A DNA stretch of 64,000 nucleotides, taken from Micromonospora sp. R77 (GTDB taxonomy: Bacteria; Actinomycetota; Actinomycetes; Mycobacteriales; Micromonosporaceae). Every line of letters starts with the position of its first letter. The first letter of the stretch is position 1. Shown here piece after piece: positions 43,049-54,076 of this stretch. The notes beneath the pieces were generated by a model that saw only the letters and a list, made by a program, of their open reading frames with translations, did no database searches and was not told the origin of the DNA. A program made the translations under genes and the position numbers. The DNA lies in the NCBI RefSeq assembly GCF_022747945.1, contig NZ_JALDST010000001.1:6448001-6512000 (forward strand), read 5' to 3'.

Positions 43049-43447
43049 GTGACGGTCACGCAAGACACCGCTCCCGTCTCCCACTACGAGCGCATCGGTG
43101 GCGCCGCCTCGGTGAAGGCGGCGGTCGAGGTGTTCTACGACAAGGTGCTGGCGGATCCGGAGCTGGCCGGCTACTTCACGGACGTGAACATGGCCGAGCA
43201 GCGTCGGCACCTGGCGTTGATGATGACGGTGGTGCTGGGCGGGCCGGACGAGTACGCGGGGCGGGGTCTGGCGGAGGCGCACCAGCCGCTGCGGATTCCG
43301 GTGGAGCACTACGTCATGGTGGGTGGGCACCTGACGGCGACGCTGGCGGAGCTGGGTGTGCCGGCGGATGTCATCGACCATGTCCGGGTGGTGCTGGGGC
43401 AGGTGCAGGACCAGGTGGTGGCCTCCGGGACCGGGTCGGGCGCCTGA
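43049..43447 (+). CDS. glbN: Truncated (group I) hemoglobin
   Basis: 132 residues. HYERIGGAASVKAAVEVFYD, KVLADPELAGYFTDVNMAEQ, GLAEAHQPLRIPVEHYVMVG: the two-on-two globin with the proximal histidine in LAEAH. TrHbN proteins detoxify nitric oxide or carry oxygen. GTG has GGAAGGAAC. The flavohemoglobin starts 2 nt after its stop, so both share the promoter at 42938 and the pair probably handles NO. Confidence 0.9.
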   Translation: MTVTQDTAPVSHYERIGGAASVKAAVEVFYDKVLADPELAGYFTDVNMAEQRRHLALMMTVVLGGPDEYAGRGLAEAHQPLRIPVEHYVMVGGHLTATLAELGVPADVIDHVRVVLGQVQDQVVASGTGSGA

Positions 43448-43449
43448 CC

Positions 43450-44628
43450 GTGGACGCGGCACGGCTCAAGCAGAGCTGGTCCCTGGTCGCCGCGCACGGC
43501 GACCAGGTGCCGCTCTACTTCTATTCGACGTTGTTCCTGGCTCATCCGGAGACCCGGCAGATGTTCCCGACGAACATGGCGGGGCAGCGGGACCGGCTGG
43601 TCGGCGCGTTGGGGCACATCGTGTCCCACGTGGACCAGGTGGACCGGTTGACGGGTTTCCTGAAGGACCTGGGCGCCGATCACCGCAAGTTCGCGGTGCG
43701 GGCGGAGCACTACCCGGCGGTCGGTGAGGCGCTGCTGGCGACGTTGCAGCATTTCCTGGGCGAGGCGTGGACGGATGAGCTGGCGCAGGACTGGGCGGCG
43801 GCGTACGGGCTGATCGCGCAGGTGATGACGGAGGCGGCGCAGGCGGCGGAGGCGGTGAATCCGCCGTGGTGGGTGGCGGAGATCGTCGGGCATGAGCGGC
43901 GGGCGTTCGACGTGGCGGTGCTGACGGTGCGTCCGCAGTACCTGTTGCCGTTCACGCCGGGTCAGTCGATCGGGGTGTCGCATCCGGCGGTGCGGGCGTG
44001 GCGGTACTACTCGCCGGCGAACGCGCCGCGGGCGGACGGCACGATCGAGTTACACGTGCGGGCGGCGCCGGGGGGTGCGGTGTCGTCGCGGCTGGTGTAC
44101 GGGTCTGCGGTGGGGGATCAGATCAGCTTGTCGGCGCCGGTGGGGGACCGGTTGACGTTGTGGTCGGCGGGGTCGGCGGATCTGCTGCTGCTGGCCGGCG
44201 GCACCGGTTGGGCGCCGGTGAAGGCGTTGGTGGAGCAGGTCGCGGCGGAGGGCGCGCGACGCAAGGTGGATCTGTACGTGGGGGCGCGGTCGCGCAGCGA
44301 GTTCTATGACACGGAGTCGATCGACAAGTTGGCGTCGTCGTCGCCGTGGTTGTCGGTGACGTACGTGGTGGGGGCGGATCTCCGGCGGCCGGGTGAGTTC
44401 ACGCATCCGGTGGACCGGGCGCTGGCCGACGGGGACTGGCGGTCGCGGCACGTGTACGTGTGTGGTTCGGACGAGATGGTGGGGCATTCCCTGTCGGCGT
44501 TGTCGCAGGCTGGTTACCACGTGGGTCAGGTGCACCACGAGGGGCTGGGGAAGCACTGGTACGGGCCGGCGTGGCGCACCGCGGTGCAGCGGGCGGCGGC
44601 GGCCGACGATTCCGGAGGTGTGCGGTGA
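43450..44628 (+). CDS. Flavohemoglobin-type globin/FAD-NAD oxidoreductase
   Basis: 392 residues. Globin domain at 1-135 (SWSLVAAHGDQVPLYFYSTL, KFAVRAEHYPAVGEALL with the proximal His). The FAD domain has WRYYSPANAP (R-x-Y-S), the NAD domain LLLAGGTGWAPVKAL and VYVCGSDEMV. It is a nitric-oxide dioxygenase of the Hmp type or the related actinobacterial group lacking some FHb residues. GTG start lies 2 nt after glbN; the next gene's GTG overlaps its stop. Confidence 0.9.
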   Translation: MDAARLKQSWSLVAAHGDQVPLYFYSTLFLAHPETRQMFPTNMAGQRDRLVGALGHIVSHVDQVDRLTGFLKDLGADHRKFAVRAEHYPAVGEALLATLQHFLGEAWTDELAQDWAAAYGLIAQVMTEAAQAAEAVNPPWWVAEIVGHERRAFDVAVLTVRPQYLLPFTPGQSIGVSHPAVRAWRYYSPANAPRADGTIELHVRAAPGGAVSSRLVYGSAVGDQISLSAPVGDRLTLWSAGSADLLLLAGGTGWAPVKALVEQVAAEGARRKVDLYVGARSRSEFYDTESIDKLASSSPWLSVTYVVGADLRRPGEFTHPVDRALADGDWRSRHVYVCGSDEMVGHSLSALSQAGYHVGQVHHEGLGKHWYGPAWRTAVQRAAAADDSGGVR

Positions 44629-45317
44629 GCGCGACGCCGATCAGCAGGTACGACGGGATGCAGGTGTCCGGCGGTGTGCAGGTGCGAATGACCGCGGACC
44701 GGGTGCGTCGGTGGGAGTTCGGTGGCACGTCGTTCACGCGTCGTGGGTACGACCCGAACGACGTGGACCGGTTCCGGGTGCAGGTGGCCGACGAGTTGGA
44801 CCTGTTGTCGGCGCAGATCTCGCACCTGCGGGCGGAGAACGAGCGGTTGACCGACCGGGTGGAGTTGCACCGGCACGGGGTCATTCCGTCGGCGGGGTCG
44901 GCGTCGGGTCTGCCGGCGGCGAAGGAGGTGAATCTGTTGTCGGCGGCGCAGCGGGAGGCCGAGCAGATCATCGCGCAGGCCCACGACTACGCCCGGCGGG
45001 TCGCCGAGTACGCCCGGGTGCAGTACGAGAGCTACATGCGGGCGGCGGAGGAGGAGGCGAAGCTGGAGGCCGAGCGGGCGGTGCAGGAGTACCGCAGCAG
45101 CGCGGGCGCCGGTTTCGACGAGTCGGTGGCGACGCGGGAGGCGCTGCGGATCTTCGGCGAGATGATGATCTCGCACATGCGGGCGGCGGCCCGGCACCTC
45201 GACGACGGCAGTGAGCAGTTGGCGCGGACGATGGACCGGATCGCGTCGGAGGTCACCGGCGCGGCGGTCGGTGGTGGGGGTCCGCAGGTGGCGTTGGCCC
45301 GGCACCAGCAGCGGTGA
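44625..45317 (+). CDS. DivIVA-domain coiled-coil protein
   Basis: 230 residues. WEFGGTSFTRRGYDPNDVDR followed by FRVQVADELDLLSAQISHLR and ENERLTDRVELHR is a DivIVA N-terminal motif and coiled coil; a second coiled coil spans AEEEAKLEAERAVQEYRS. DivIVA-type proteins recruit wall-synthesis or division factors at curved membranes. Translational coupling to a flavohemoglobin (GTGA) is unusual. A 16-bp terminator follows 3 bp downstream. The start GTG is set by this overlap. Confidence 0.83.
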   Translation: MSATPISRYDGMQVSGGVQVRMTADRVRRWEFGGTSFTRRGYDPNDVDRFRVQVADELDLLSAQISHLRAENERLTDRVELHRHGVIPSAGSASGLPAAKEVNLLSAAQREAEQIIAQAHDYARRVAEYARVQYESYMRAAEEEAKLEAERAVQEYRSSAGAGFDESVATREALRIFGEMMISHMRAAARHLDDGSEQLARTMDRIASEVTGAAVGGGGPQVALARHQQR

Positions 45318-45319
45318 GC

Positions 45320-45361
45320 GGTGAGGGGTGGCCGGTCCGTCGGGGCCGGTCACCCCTCACC
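45320..45361. terminator. Bidirectional hairpin terminator
   Basis: GGTGAGGGGTGGCCGG (45320-45335) pairs with CCGGTCACCCCTCACC (45346-45361), 16 bp with one G-T pair, loop 10 nt; between convergent genes. Confidence 0.85.
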
Positions 45362-45363
45362 GG

Positions 45364-46017
45364 TCAGTGCAGGGCGGTGATCGCGTCGGCGATGGGGGTT
45401 TCCCCGCCGACGAGTTCCAGGGTCAGTCCGGCCGTGGCGGGGTCGTAGAGGAGCGCGAGGAGCACCCGGGCCACGTCGGCGCGGGTGACCGCGCCCGGGG
45501 TGACGTGGCGGGCGAGTTCCACCCGTCCGACGGGTTCGTCGTCGGTGAGCCGGCCGGGGCGCAGCACGGTGACGTCGAGGTCCCGGCCGGTGATCTCGTC
45601 CTCGGCGGCTTTCTTCGCCCGCAGGTACGCCGCCCACACCTCGTCGGTGCCGGCGGCGGGTGGGGTGTCGACGCCCATGGAGGAGACCAGCAGGTAGCGG
45701 CGTACACCGGCGGTCTGGGCGGCGTCGGCGAGCAGCACCGCGGCGGCCCGGTCGACGGTGTCCTTGCGGTCGGCGCCGCTGCCGGGTCCGGCGCCGGCGG
45801 CGAAGACGACCGCGTCGGCGTCGGTGAGGTGCCCGGCGAGGGTGTGGACGTCGGTGTGTTCCAGGTCGACCACGACCGGCTCGGCGCCGGCGGCGCGCAG
45901 GGCCGCCGCGTGGTCGGGGTTGCGGATGAGGCCGACGGCGGTGTCGCCGCGTCCGGCGAGTTCCCGCTCCAGCAGTTTCGCGATCTTGCCGTGGCCTCCG
46001 GCGATGACGACTCGCAT
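45364..46017 (-). CDS. NAD(P)-binding atypical SDR/epimerase-like protein
   Basis: 217 residues. RVVIAGGHGKIAKLLERELA is the Rossmann start (GGHGKIA, the atypical GxxGxxG), VVDLEHTDVHTLAGHLTDAD the second acidic strand, VVFAAGAGPGSGADRKDTVD and YLLVSSMGVDTP follow, with VLRPGRLTDDEPVG near the end. This is the NmrA/YwnB-like branch without the Tyr-x3-Lys pair, often a redox sensor or quinone reductase. TAGGTT ends 6 nt before its ATG (leaderless). Confidence 0.88.
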   Translation of the reverse strand: MRVVIAGGHGKIAKLLERELAGRGDTAVGLIRNPDHAAALRAAGAEPVVVDLEHTDVHTLAGHLTDADAVVFAAGAGPGSGADRKDTVDRAAAVLLADAAQTAGVRRYLLVSSMGVDTPPAAGTDEVWAAYLRAKKAAEDEITGRDLDVTVLRPGRLTDDEPVGRVELARHVTPGAVTRADVARVLLALLYDPATAGLTLELVGGETPIADAITALH

Positions 46018-46023
46018 GGGCCC

Positions 46024-46029
46024 AACCTA
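46024..46029 (-). promoter_or_regulatory. -10 box of a leaderless promoter
   Basis: TAGGTT on the minus strand, 6 nt before ATG 46017. Confidence 0.6.
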
Positions 46030-46227
46030 ACCGTCGGGCGTCCGCCGCGCCGCCGACCGCGCTTTCCCGCACCCCGGTCAGGGGTGCGCGGCGGCTTCCC
46101 GCCCGGTGTCGCACCGTCGGCCGCGACGCGGGGTGACCGCGCTGGCGCGGCGTCACGGCCCGGGTGAGCGGCGTCACGGGTACGGCGGACGGTCGCCGAT
46201 CGGGTCGCGGCGAGGCAGCATGGACGG

Positions 46228-47103
46228 GTGACGGACACCTTCGACGCGTTGACCGACCTGGTGGCCCCGGGTGGCGTGGTGGTGCTCAGCGGGGCCGGGT
46301 TGTCCACCGAGTCGGGGATCCCGGACTACCGGGGCCCCAGTGGCGTCGCCCGCCGGCACACCCCGATGACGTTCCAGGCGTTCACCCGCGACGCGGACGC
46401 CCGGCGCCGCTACTGGGCGCGCAGCCACCTGGGGTGGCGCATGATCGCCCGGGCGGCCCCGAACGACGGGCACCGGGCGGTGGCCCGGCTCGAGACCGCG
46501 GGACTGGTCACCGGGGTGATCACGCAGAACGTCGACGGTCTGCACCAGGCGGCGGGCAGCGGCGCGGTGGTCGAGTTGCACGGCCGGCTCGACGAGGTGG
46601 TCTGCCTGGACTGCGGGAACCTGACCTCCCGGGAGGAGCTGGACCGGCGGCTGCGGGAGGCCAACCCGGGTTTCGACGCCGACGTCGCCGCGGTGAACCC
46701 GGACGGTGACGTGGAGCTGCCCGACGCGGCGGTGGCCGGGTTCCGCACGGTGGACTGCGCGTTCTGCGGCACGGGCATGCTGAAACCGGACGTGGTGTTC
46801 TTCGGTGAGACGGTGCCGGCGGCGCGGGTGGCGGACTGTTTCGCGCTGGTGGAGCAGGCGCGGGCGCTGCTGGTGCTGGGGTCGTCGTTGACGGTGATGT
46901 CGGGTCGCCGGTTCGTCATCCGGGCGGCGAAACTCGGCATTCCGGTCGGGATCGTGAACCAGGGGCCGACCCGTGGCGACGGGTACGCGGCCGTGACGGT
47001 GGACCGACCGTTGGGTGCGGTACTGCCCGACCTCGCCGACCGGGTGACGGGCCTGGCACCGATCCGGCCGGTGGCGGCGGGTGTTCCGGCCGGTCGCGGT
47101 TAG
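46228..47103 (+). CDS. Sir2-family NAD-dependent protein deacylase
   Basis: 291 residues. VVVLSGAGLSTESGIPDYRG (NAD-binding GAG...GIPDYR), ITQNVDGLHQAAGSGAVVELHG with the catalytic His, zinc cysteines CLDCG and CAFCG, KPDVVFFGETVP and VLGSSLTVMSGRR. It removes acyl groups from lysines using NAD. The GAGLSTESGIPDYRGP form is the class II (SIRT4-like) branch, which is often a lipoamidase or deacylase. That is notable next to gcvP, part of a lipoyl enzyme complex. GTG has a weak CAGCAT box 6 nt upstream. Confidence 0.92.
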   Translation: MTDTFDALTDLVAPGGVVVLSGAGLSTESGIPDYRGPSGVARRHTPMTFQAFTRDADARRRYWARSHLGWRMIARAAPNDGHRAVARLETAGLVTGVITQNVDGLHQAAGSGAVVELHGRLDEVVCLDCGNLTSREELDRRLREANPGFDADVAAVNPDGDVELPDAAVAGFRTVDCAFCGTGMLKPDVVFFGETVPAARVADCFALVEQARALLVLGSSLTVMSGRRFVIRAAKLGIPVGIVNQGPTRGDGYAAVTVDRPLGAVLPDLADRVTGLAPIRPVAAGVPAGRG

Positions 47104-47394
47104 CGTGCCCTCGCTGGGAGGATCTGTTGGCTGTGGCCCTGCGGCTTGGTGGAGGTCTGCAGCGTGTGGCGGGGGCCGAGGTCGGGAAGAACGAGGCGCG
47201 CCTACGGGCGTCGAGGTGGTTGTACTCGCGAAGCGCGGTCAGCTGCTGAGCCCAGGACCCTCGAGAGGTACCCATGGCGAGCTGACCGCACGGGTGCGTC
47301 CAACCGGACTGCGTCCTGCGGGATTCCCCGTTGCCGCCGAGCGCGCCGGGGGACGACATCCGGCGGAGACCGGGGCGCTGGTAGCGTTGACCAT
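47104..47394. promoter_or_regulatory. Intergenic region carrying the gcvP promoter
   Basis: About 290 bp between the sirtuin and the riboswitch, with no gene that I can support. TAGCGT (47382-47387) is a candidate -10 box that would start the transcript just before the riboswitch. Confidence 0.45.
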
Positions 47395-47404
47395 GCCGGT
47401 ACCA

Positions 47405-47495
47405 CCCACGTGGGAGAGACCGCCCGACAGTGACGGGGCGGCGCCGAAGGGGCAGCTTCCTCCCCGGAACCTCTCAGGCAGAAGGACCACGTGGG
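47405..47495 (+). promoter_or_regulatory. Glycine riboswitch (single aptamer)
   Basis: CCCACGTGG (47405-47413) and CCACGTGGG (47487-47495) form P1. Between them are the conserved elements GGGAGAGAC, GCGCCGAAGGGGCA and CTCTCAGGCAGAAGGACC of the gcvT-type glycine aptamer. Only one aptamer with these motifs is seen. Glycine binding would promote expression of gcvP, which starts 76 nt later. Confidence 0.92.
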
Positions 47496-47570
47496 CAGGC
47501 ACTGTGGAGCGCCTCCGGGCGTGACTCAGGGGGAGGCCGACTTGTCGACCTCGCCCGCAGGAGCGCCCCC

Positions 47571-50393
<2,823 letters not shown>

Positions 50394-50401
50394 GGCGTCA
50401 T

Positions 50402-50428
50402 GCCGGGGCGGTCGTGTGCCGCCCCGGC
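50402..50428 (+). terminator. Terminator after gcvP
   Basis: Perfect 10-bp stem GCCGGGGCGG (50402-50411)/CCGCCCCGGC (50419-50428), 8 bp after the stop. Confidence 0.8.
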
Positions 50429-50507
50429 CGGTCGTCGACCTGGGGAGGGTGGTCCCCGCCGGGGGGACTAGCCTGGGTCGACGTGCCGGGCACGCTGCGT
50501 GATCGCG

Positions 50508-50708
50508 TCAGGCGACCAGGGCGTGTCGGGCGGGGCCGCGGTGCGGGGCGATGGTGCTGCCGTCGGGGAGGAGTTCACCGGTGTCCTCGAAGATGATGAC
50601 ACCGTTGCAGAGCAGGCTCCAGCCCTGCTCACGGAAGCAGGCGATGACGCGGGCGGCTTCGCGGTCGGTCGCCTCGGCGGAGGGGCAGGTGGGTTGGTGC
50701 TGGCACAT
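50508..50708 (-). CDS. DUF5999-like small cysteine-rich protein
   Basis: 66 residues: MCQHQPTCPSAEATDREAAR, EQGWSLLCNGVIIFEDTGEL and LPDGSTIAPHR. The pattern C-x-H-x3-C plus WSLLCNGV...FEDTGELLPDG is an abundant actinomycete family of unknown function (DUF5999 as I recall); the N-terminal Cys/His could bind metal. GGAGA lies 8 nt before this ATG. An ATG 33 nt upstream is also in frame but would add an unusual CPHSPENP segment. Confidence 0.82.
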   Translation of the reverse strand: MCQHQPTCPSAEATDREAARVIACFREQGWSLLCNGVIIFEDTGELLPDGSTIAPHRGPARHALVA

Positions 50709-50831
50709 CGGGTTCTCCGGACTGTGGGGGCACTGTGTCATGGTTCACATGACCAGTGACGCACAGTACCAAGCGGAACCGCGCGGTATCGAGCAGGCAT
50801 CGGTCATGTTCACCGGAAATCCACTGAACGG

Positions 50832-52026
50832 ATGAGGGAGAATGGGCCACACGGCGTGGAAGCGCTCCCACGCCGGATGGCGGTGATGCCCGCCGCGCCG
50901 GCGCGCTGCCGCGGCCGGCTCGTCGAACGCGCCCGGCTGCAGTGGTGGACCACCGACGGCGGCGACCCCGCCGCCCTCGCCCAGGAATTCCTGCTCACGC
51001 ACGGTGTCGACGTGACCGACCTGGGCCGCCCGGGCCGGCACGACCCCGACGGCGTCTGCGGCGCGGCCCTCTACGTCTCCGCCGCCGCCGGGGCCCTGGC
51101 CGCCGGCGCACCGCCCGGCGCCGCCAGCCCGGTGCCCGCGCTGCCCGACCTGGTGGTCGTCGTCCACGGCCACGCCGACGCGGCCACCGCCCCGCAGCCG
51201 GCCGGTCGTGATCCCGGCTGGTGGCTGGGGGACTGGCGGGACAGCTGGACCCCCGACGGCACGCCGAGGCCGTCGAGGCGGTCCGCGCCGCGATCGGCCG
51301 CGGCGACGTCTACCAGGTCAACGTCGTCGGGCACGCCGCCGCCGCGTACCGGGGCGACCCCGCCCGGCCCTCGCGCGCCTCGGCGCCCTGCCCGGGGCCC
51401 GCTACGGCGGCACCCTCACCGGAGCCGGCTGGGCGATCGGCTGCGCCTCCCCGGAGACCCTCGTCGAGGTCACCGACGGCCGCCTGGTCACCCGGCCGAT
51501 CAAGGGCACCCGCCCGGCGACCCCCGCCGGGCGGCGCGAGCTGCTCGCCTCCACCAAGGAACGCGCCGAACACGTCATGATCGTCGACCTGGAACGCAAC
51601 GACCTGGCCCGCGTCGCCCGCACCGGAACGGTGCGGGTGGACGAGCTGTTCGCCGTACGCCGGTGGTGCGACCTGTGGCAGGCGGAGTCGACGGTGTCCG
51701 CGGCGGCCGGGGACGGTCTGGGCCTGGCCGATCTGCTGCGGGCGGTCTGCCCCGGCGGGTCGGTCACCGGTGCGCCGAAGCGCGCCGCGCTGCACGAGAT
51801 CGCGACCCTGGAACCGGTCGGGCGGGGCGCCGGCATGGGCGCGCTCGGTTGGGTCGCGCCCGGCCGGGTCGACCTGGGCCTGACCATCCGCACCGCCGCG
51901 GCCGACACGCAGCGACTGCACGTGTGGGCCGGCGGCGGCATCACCTGGGACAGCGACCCGGACGCCGAGGTCGCCGAGGCCGCCGCCAAGGCCGCCCCGC
52001 TGCGCGCGCTGCTCGCCGCCGGCTGA
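50832..52026 (+). pseudogene. pabB: Aminodeoxychorismate synthase component I-like, two frameshifts
   Basis: Chorismate-binding enzyme. The C-terminal half is typical: IKGTRPATPAGRRELLASTK, HVMIVDLERNDLARVARTGT, WQAESTVSAAAGDGLGLADL and CPGGSVTGAPKRAALHEIAT. The N-terminal part has GRPGRHDPDG...PDLVVVVHGHAD. Single bases are missing near 51251 (restoring TPRRHAEAVEAVRAAIGRGDVYQVN) and near 51366 (LALARLGALPGARYGG). Repaired length is about 397 residues. It makes 4-amino-4-deoxychorismate for folate, normally with a glutamine amidotransferase partner that is not adjacent here. The start is uncertain (50832, 50859 or 50877). Confidence 0.83.
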
Positions 52027-52092
52027 CCGCGCCGACCCCACCGTCACCTGCCACAATGGATTGATCATGACGGGGGTGGAGGCGAGACGGGG

Positions 52093-53070
52093 ATGCTGCC
52101 GAATCAGGTCGTCGACACCGCGCCGCTGCCGGCGGCGGACCGGTTCGAGTTCTGGCACGCGCTGGTCGCGCAGGAGACCGCGGCCGCGCACATCAGCAGT
52201 CCCCACCTGCACGACTTCCGCGCCCACGCCCGGGTCGTCGACCTGGGCCGGATCACCCTGACCGCGCTGCGCTACCCCTCGCTGGACACCGTCCGGCCGC
52301 CCACCCTGGTCCGCCGGTACGAGGCGGACGTCTACCAGTTGGCGCTGCCCGAGGCCGGGCGCAGCGAGCTGGTCCAGGACCGGCAGGAGGTGCAGCTGAG
52401 CCGCCCGTCGGAGTTCACTTTCCTGGACGCCTCCCGCGCGCACGTGGCCAGCCACCGGTCGACCGGGCCCGAGCCGTTGGACAACGTCACGGTGCAGATC
52501 CCGCACCACGAGCTGCCCCTGCCGCCGGACCGGGTCCGCCAACTGCTCGCCGCGCGGCTGCGCGCCGACGAGGGGATGGGCGCGCTGCTGGCCCAGCACG
52601 TGCGCCGCATCGCCCAGCACCCCGAACAGTTCGCCCCCACCGACGCGCCGCTGCTGGCGCGGGTGACGCTGGACCTGGTGTCGGCGACCCTCGCGCAGCA
52701 CCTCGACCGCACCGGCGACCTGCCGGTCGAGGTACGCCAGAACGCCCTGCGCGCCCGCGTCGACGCGTTCATCGACCGGCACCTCGGCGACCCGGCGCTC
52801 ACCCCCGCGGCGGTGGCCGCCGCGCACCACCTGTCGCTGCGCTCCCTGCACCGGCTCTTCGCCGACGGCGAACTGACCGTGGCCGCCACCATCCGGTCCC
52901 GCCGGCTGGAGCGCTGCCGCCGCGACCTGGCCGACCCGCTGCTGGCCGGGCAGCCGGTGCAGGCCGTCGCCGCCCGCTGGGGCTTCGCCGACAAGGCGCA
53001 CTTCAGCCGGGCGTTCCGCGCCGCGTACGGGTGCTCGCCGCGCGCCTGGCGCGACGCGGCACGGCGGTGA
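52093..53070 (+). CDS. AraC family transcriptional regulator
   Basis: 325 residues. N-terminal AraC-binding-like domain (VDTAPLPAADRFEFWHALVA ... FTFLDASRAHVA). The C-terminal DNA-binding part has two helix-turn-helices: LTPAAVAAAHHLSLRSLHRL and GQPVQAVAARWGFADKAHFS with FSRAFRAAYGCSPRAWR, the AraC/XylS signature. ATG follows GAGGCGAGACGGGG. No target is obvious: the gene ends convergently with a peptidase. Confidence 0.92.
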   Translation: MLPNQVVDTAPLPAADRFEFWHALVAQETAAAHISSPHLHDFRAHARVVDLGRITLTALRYPSLDTVRPPTLVRRYEADVYQLALPEAGRSELVQDRQEVQLSRPSEFTFLDASRAHVASHRSTGPEPLDNVTVQIPHHELPLPPDRVRQLLAARLRADEGMGALLAQHVRRIAQHPEQFAPTDAPLLARVTLDLVSATLAQHLDRTGDLPVEVRQNALRARVDAFIDRHLGDPALTPAAVAAAHHLSLRSLHRLFADGELTVAATIRSRRLERCRRDLADPLLAGQPVQAVAARWGFADKAHFSRAFRAAYGCSPRAWRDAARR

Positions 53071-53076
53071 GGCGGG

Positions 53077-54024
53077 TCAGGGCCGGGCGAACGCGTCCAG
53101 TGCCGCCACGACCCGCTCGGTCATGCCGTTGCCGGTGCCGTGGCCGCCGCTGTCCACGATCTCCAGCCGGGCGTCCGGCCAGCCCTGCACGAGCCGCCAG
53201 GCGATGTCCGGTGGACCGCTGACGTCGAGGCGGCCCTGCACCAGCACGCCGGGGATGCCGGCGAGCTTCCCGGCGTCGCGCAGCAGCTGACCGTCGGGCA
53301 GGAACCCCCGGTGGGCGAAGTAGTGGGTGACCAACCGGGCGAACCCGTACCGGAACACCGGGTCGGCGAAGCGCGGACTGGGCCGGTGCCCGCCGGCGAG
53401 GGAGACGTGCACGTCCTCCCAGTCGCACCAGTCCCGGGCCGCCCGCTCCCGCACCCGCGGGTCCGGGTCGTTCAGCAGCCGGGCGTACGCGGCGCAGAGG
53501 TCACCGTCGCGGTCGGCCTCGGGCACCCCGGCGCGGAACCGGGCCCACTCGGCGGGGAAGACCCGGCCCATGTCCCGGGTCACCCACTCGATCTCCCGGT
53601 CGGTGTTGGCGACGACGCTGAACAGCATCAGCGCGGTGACCCGCCGCGGGTGCCGCTGGGCGTAGGCCAGGGCCAGCGACGACCCCCAGGACGCGCCGTG
53701 CAGCAGCCACCGGTCGATGCCCAGGTGCGCGCGCAGCAGCTCCATGTCGGCCAGCAGGTGCGCGGTGGTGTTCGTGGCCAGGTCCACGGCCGGGTCCGCG
53801 GCCGACGGGGTGCTGCGCCCACAGCCACGCTGGTCGAACAGGACGACCCGGTAGGCGGTCGGGTCGAACACGCGACGCCAGCCGGGGGTGGCGCCGGAGC
53901 CGGGGCCGCCGTGCACCACCAGCGCGGGCCGGCCGTCGGGGTTGCCACAGGTCTCCCAGTACACGCGCTGCCCGTCGCCGACGTTGAGCAGCCCGTGGTC
54001 GTACGGCTCGATCGGTGGATACAT
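53077..54024 (-). CDS. pip: Proline iminopeptidase
   Basis: 315 residues, S33 peptidase. VVHGGPGSGATPGWRRVFDP holds the oxyanion HGGPG, LLHGASWGSSLALAYAQRHP the nucleophile Ser (GxSWGS), VLVQGRLDVSGP the Asp and VDSGGHGTGN the His. It releases N-terminal proline from peptides in the cytoplasm. ATG has GGGGAGG on the minus strand. Divergent from a MarR gene; the 18-bp operator between them is likely to control both. Confidence 0.92.
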   Translation of the reverse strand: MYPPIEPYDHGLLNVGDGQRVYWETCGNPDGRPALVVHGGPGSGATPGWRRVFDPTAYRVVLFDQRGCGRSTPSAADPAVDLATNTTAHLLADMELLRAHLGIDRWLLHGASWGSSLALAYAQRHPRRVTALMLFSVVANTDREIEWVTRDMGRVFPAEWARFRAGVPEADRDGDLCAAYARLLNDPDPRVRERAARDWCDWEDVHVSLAGGHRPSPRFADPVFRYGFARLVTHYFAHRGFLPDGQLLRDAGKLAGIPGVLVQGRLDVSGPPDIAWRLVQGWPDARLEIVDSGGHGTGNGMTERVVAALDAFARP

Positions 54025-54049
54025 CCCGGTGTTCCTCCCCGCCGTCAGA

Positions 54050-54069
54050 TGCAACAGTGCTGTTACATT
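54050..54069 (+). promoter_or_regulatory. Palindromic operator overlapping a leaderless -10 box
   Basis: TGCAACAG-TG-CTGTTACA (54050-54067) is an 18-bp palindrome with one mismatch pair. TACATT (54064-54069) is the -10 box of the MarR gene, 7 nt before GTG 54077. The regulator could block its own promoter and, on the other side, pip. Confidence 0.65.
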
Positions 54070-54076
54070 AGCGGGT

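Noticed and set aside
47496..47570. Second glycine aptamer
   Set aside because: The conserved GAGAGA, GCGCCGAAGG and CTCTCAGGCA elements do not recur; the text reads as an expression platform plus ribosome site.
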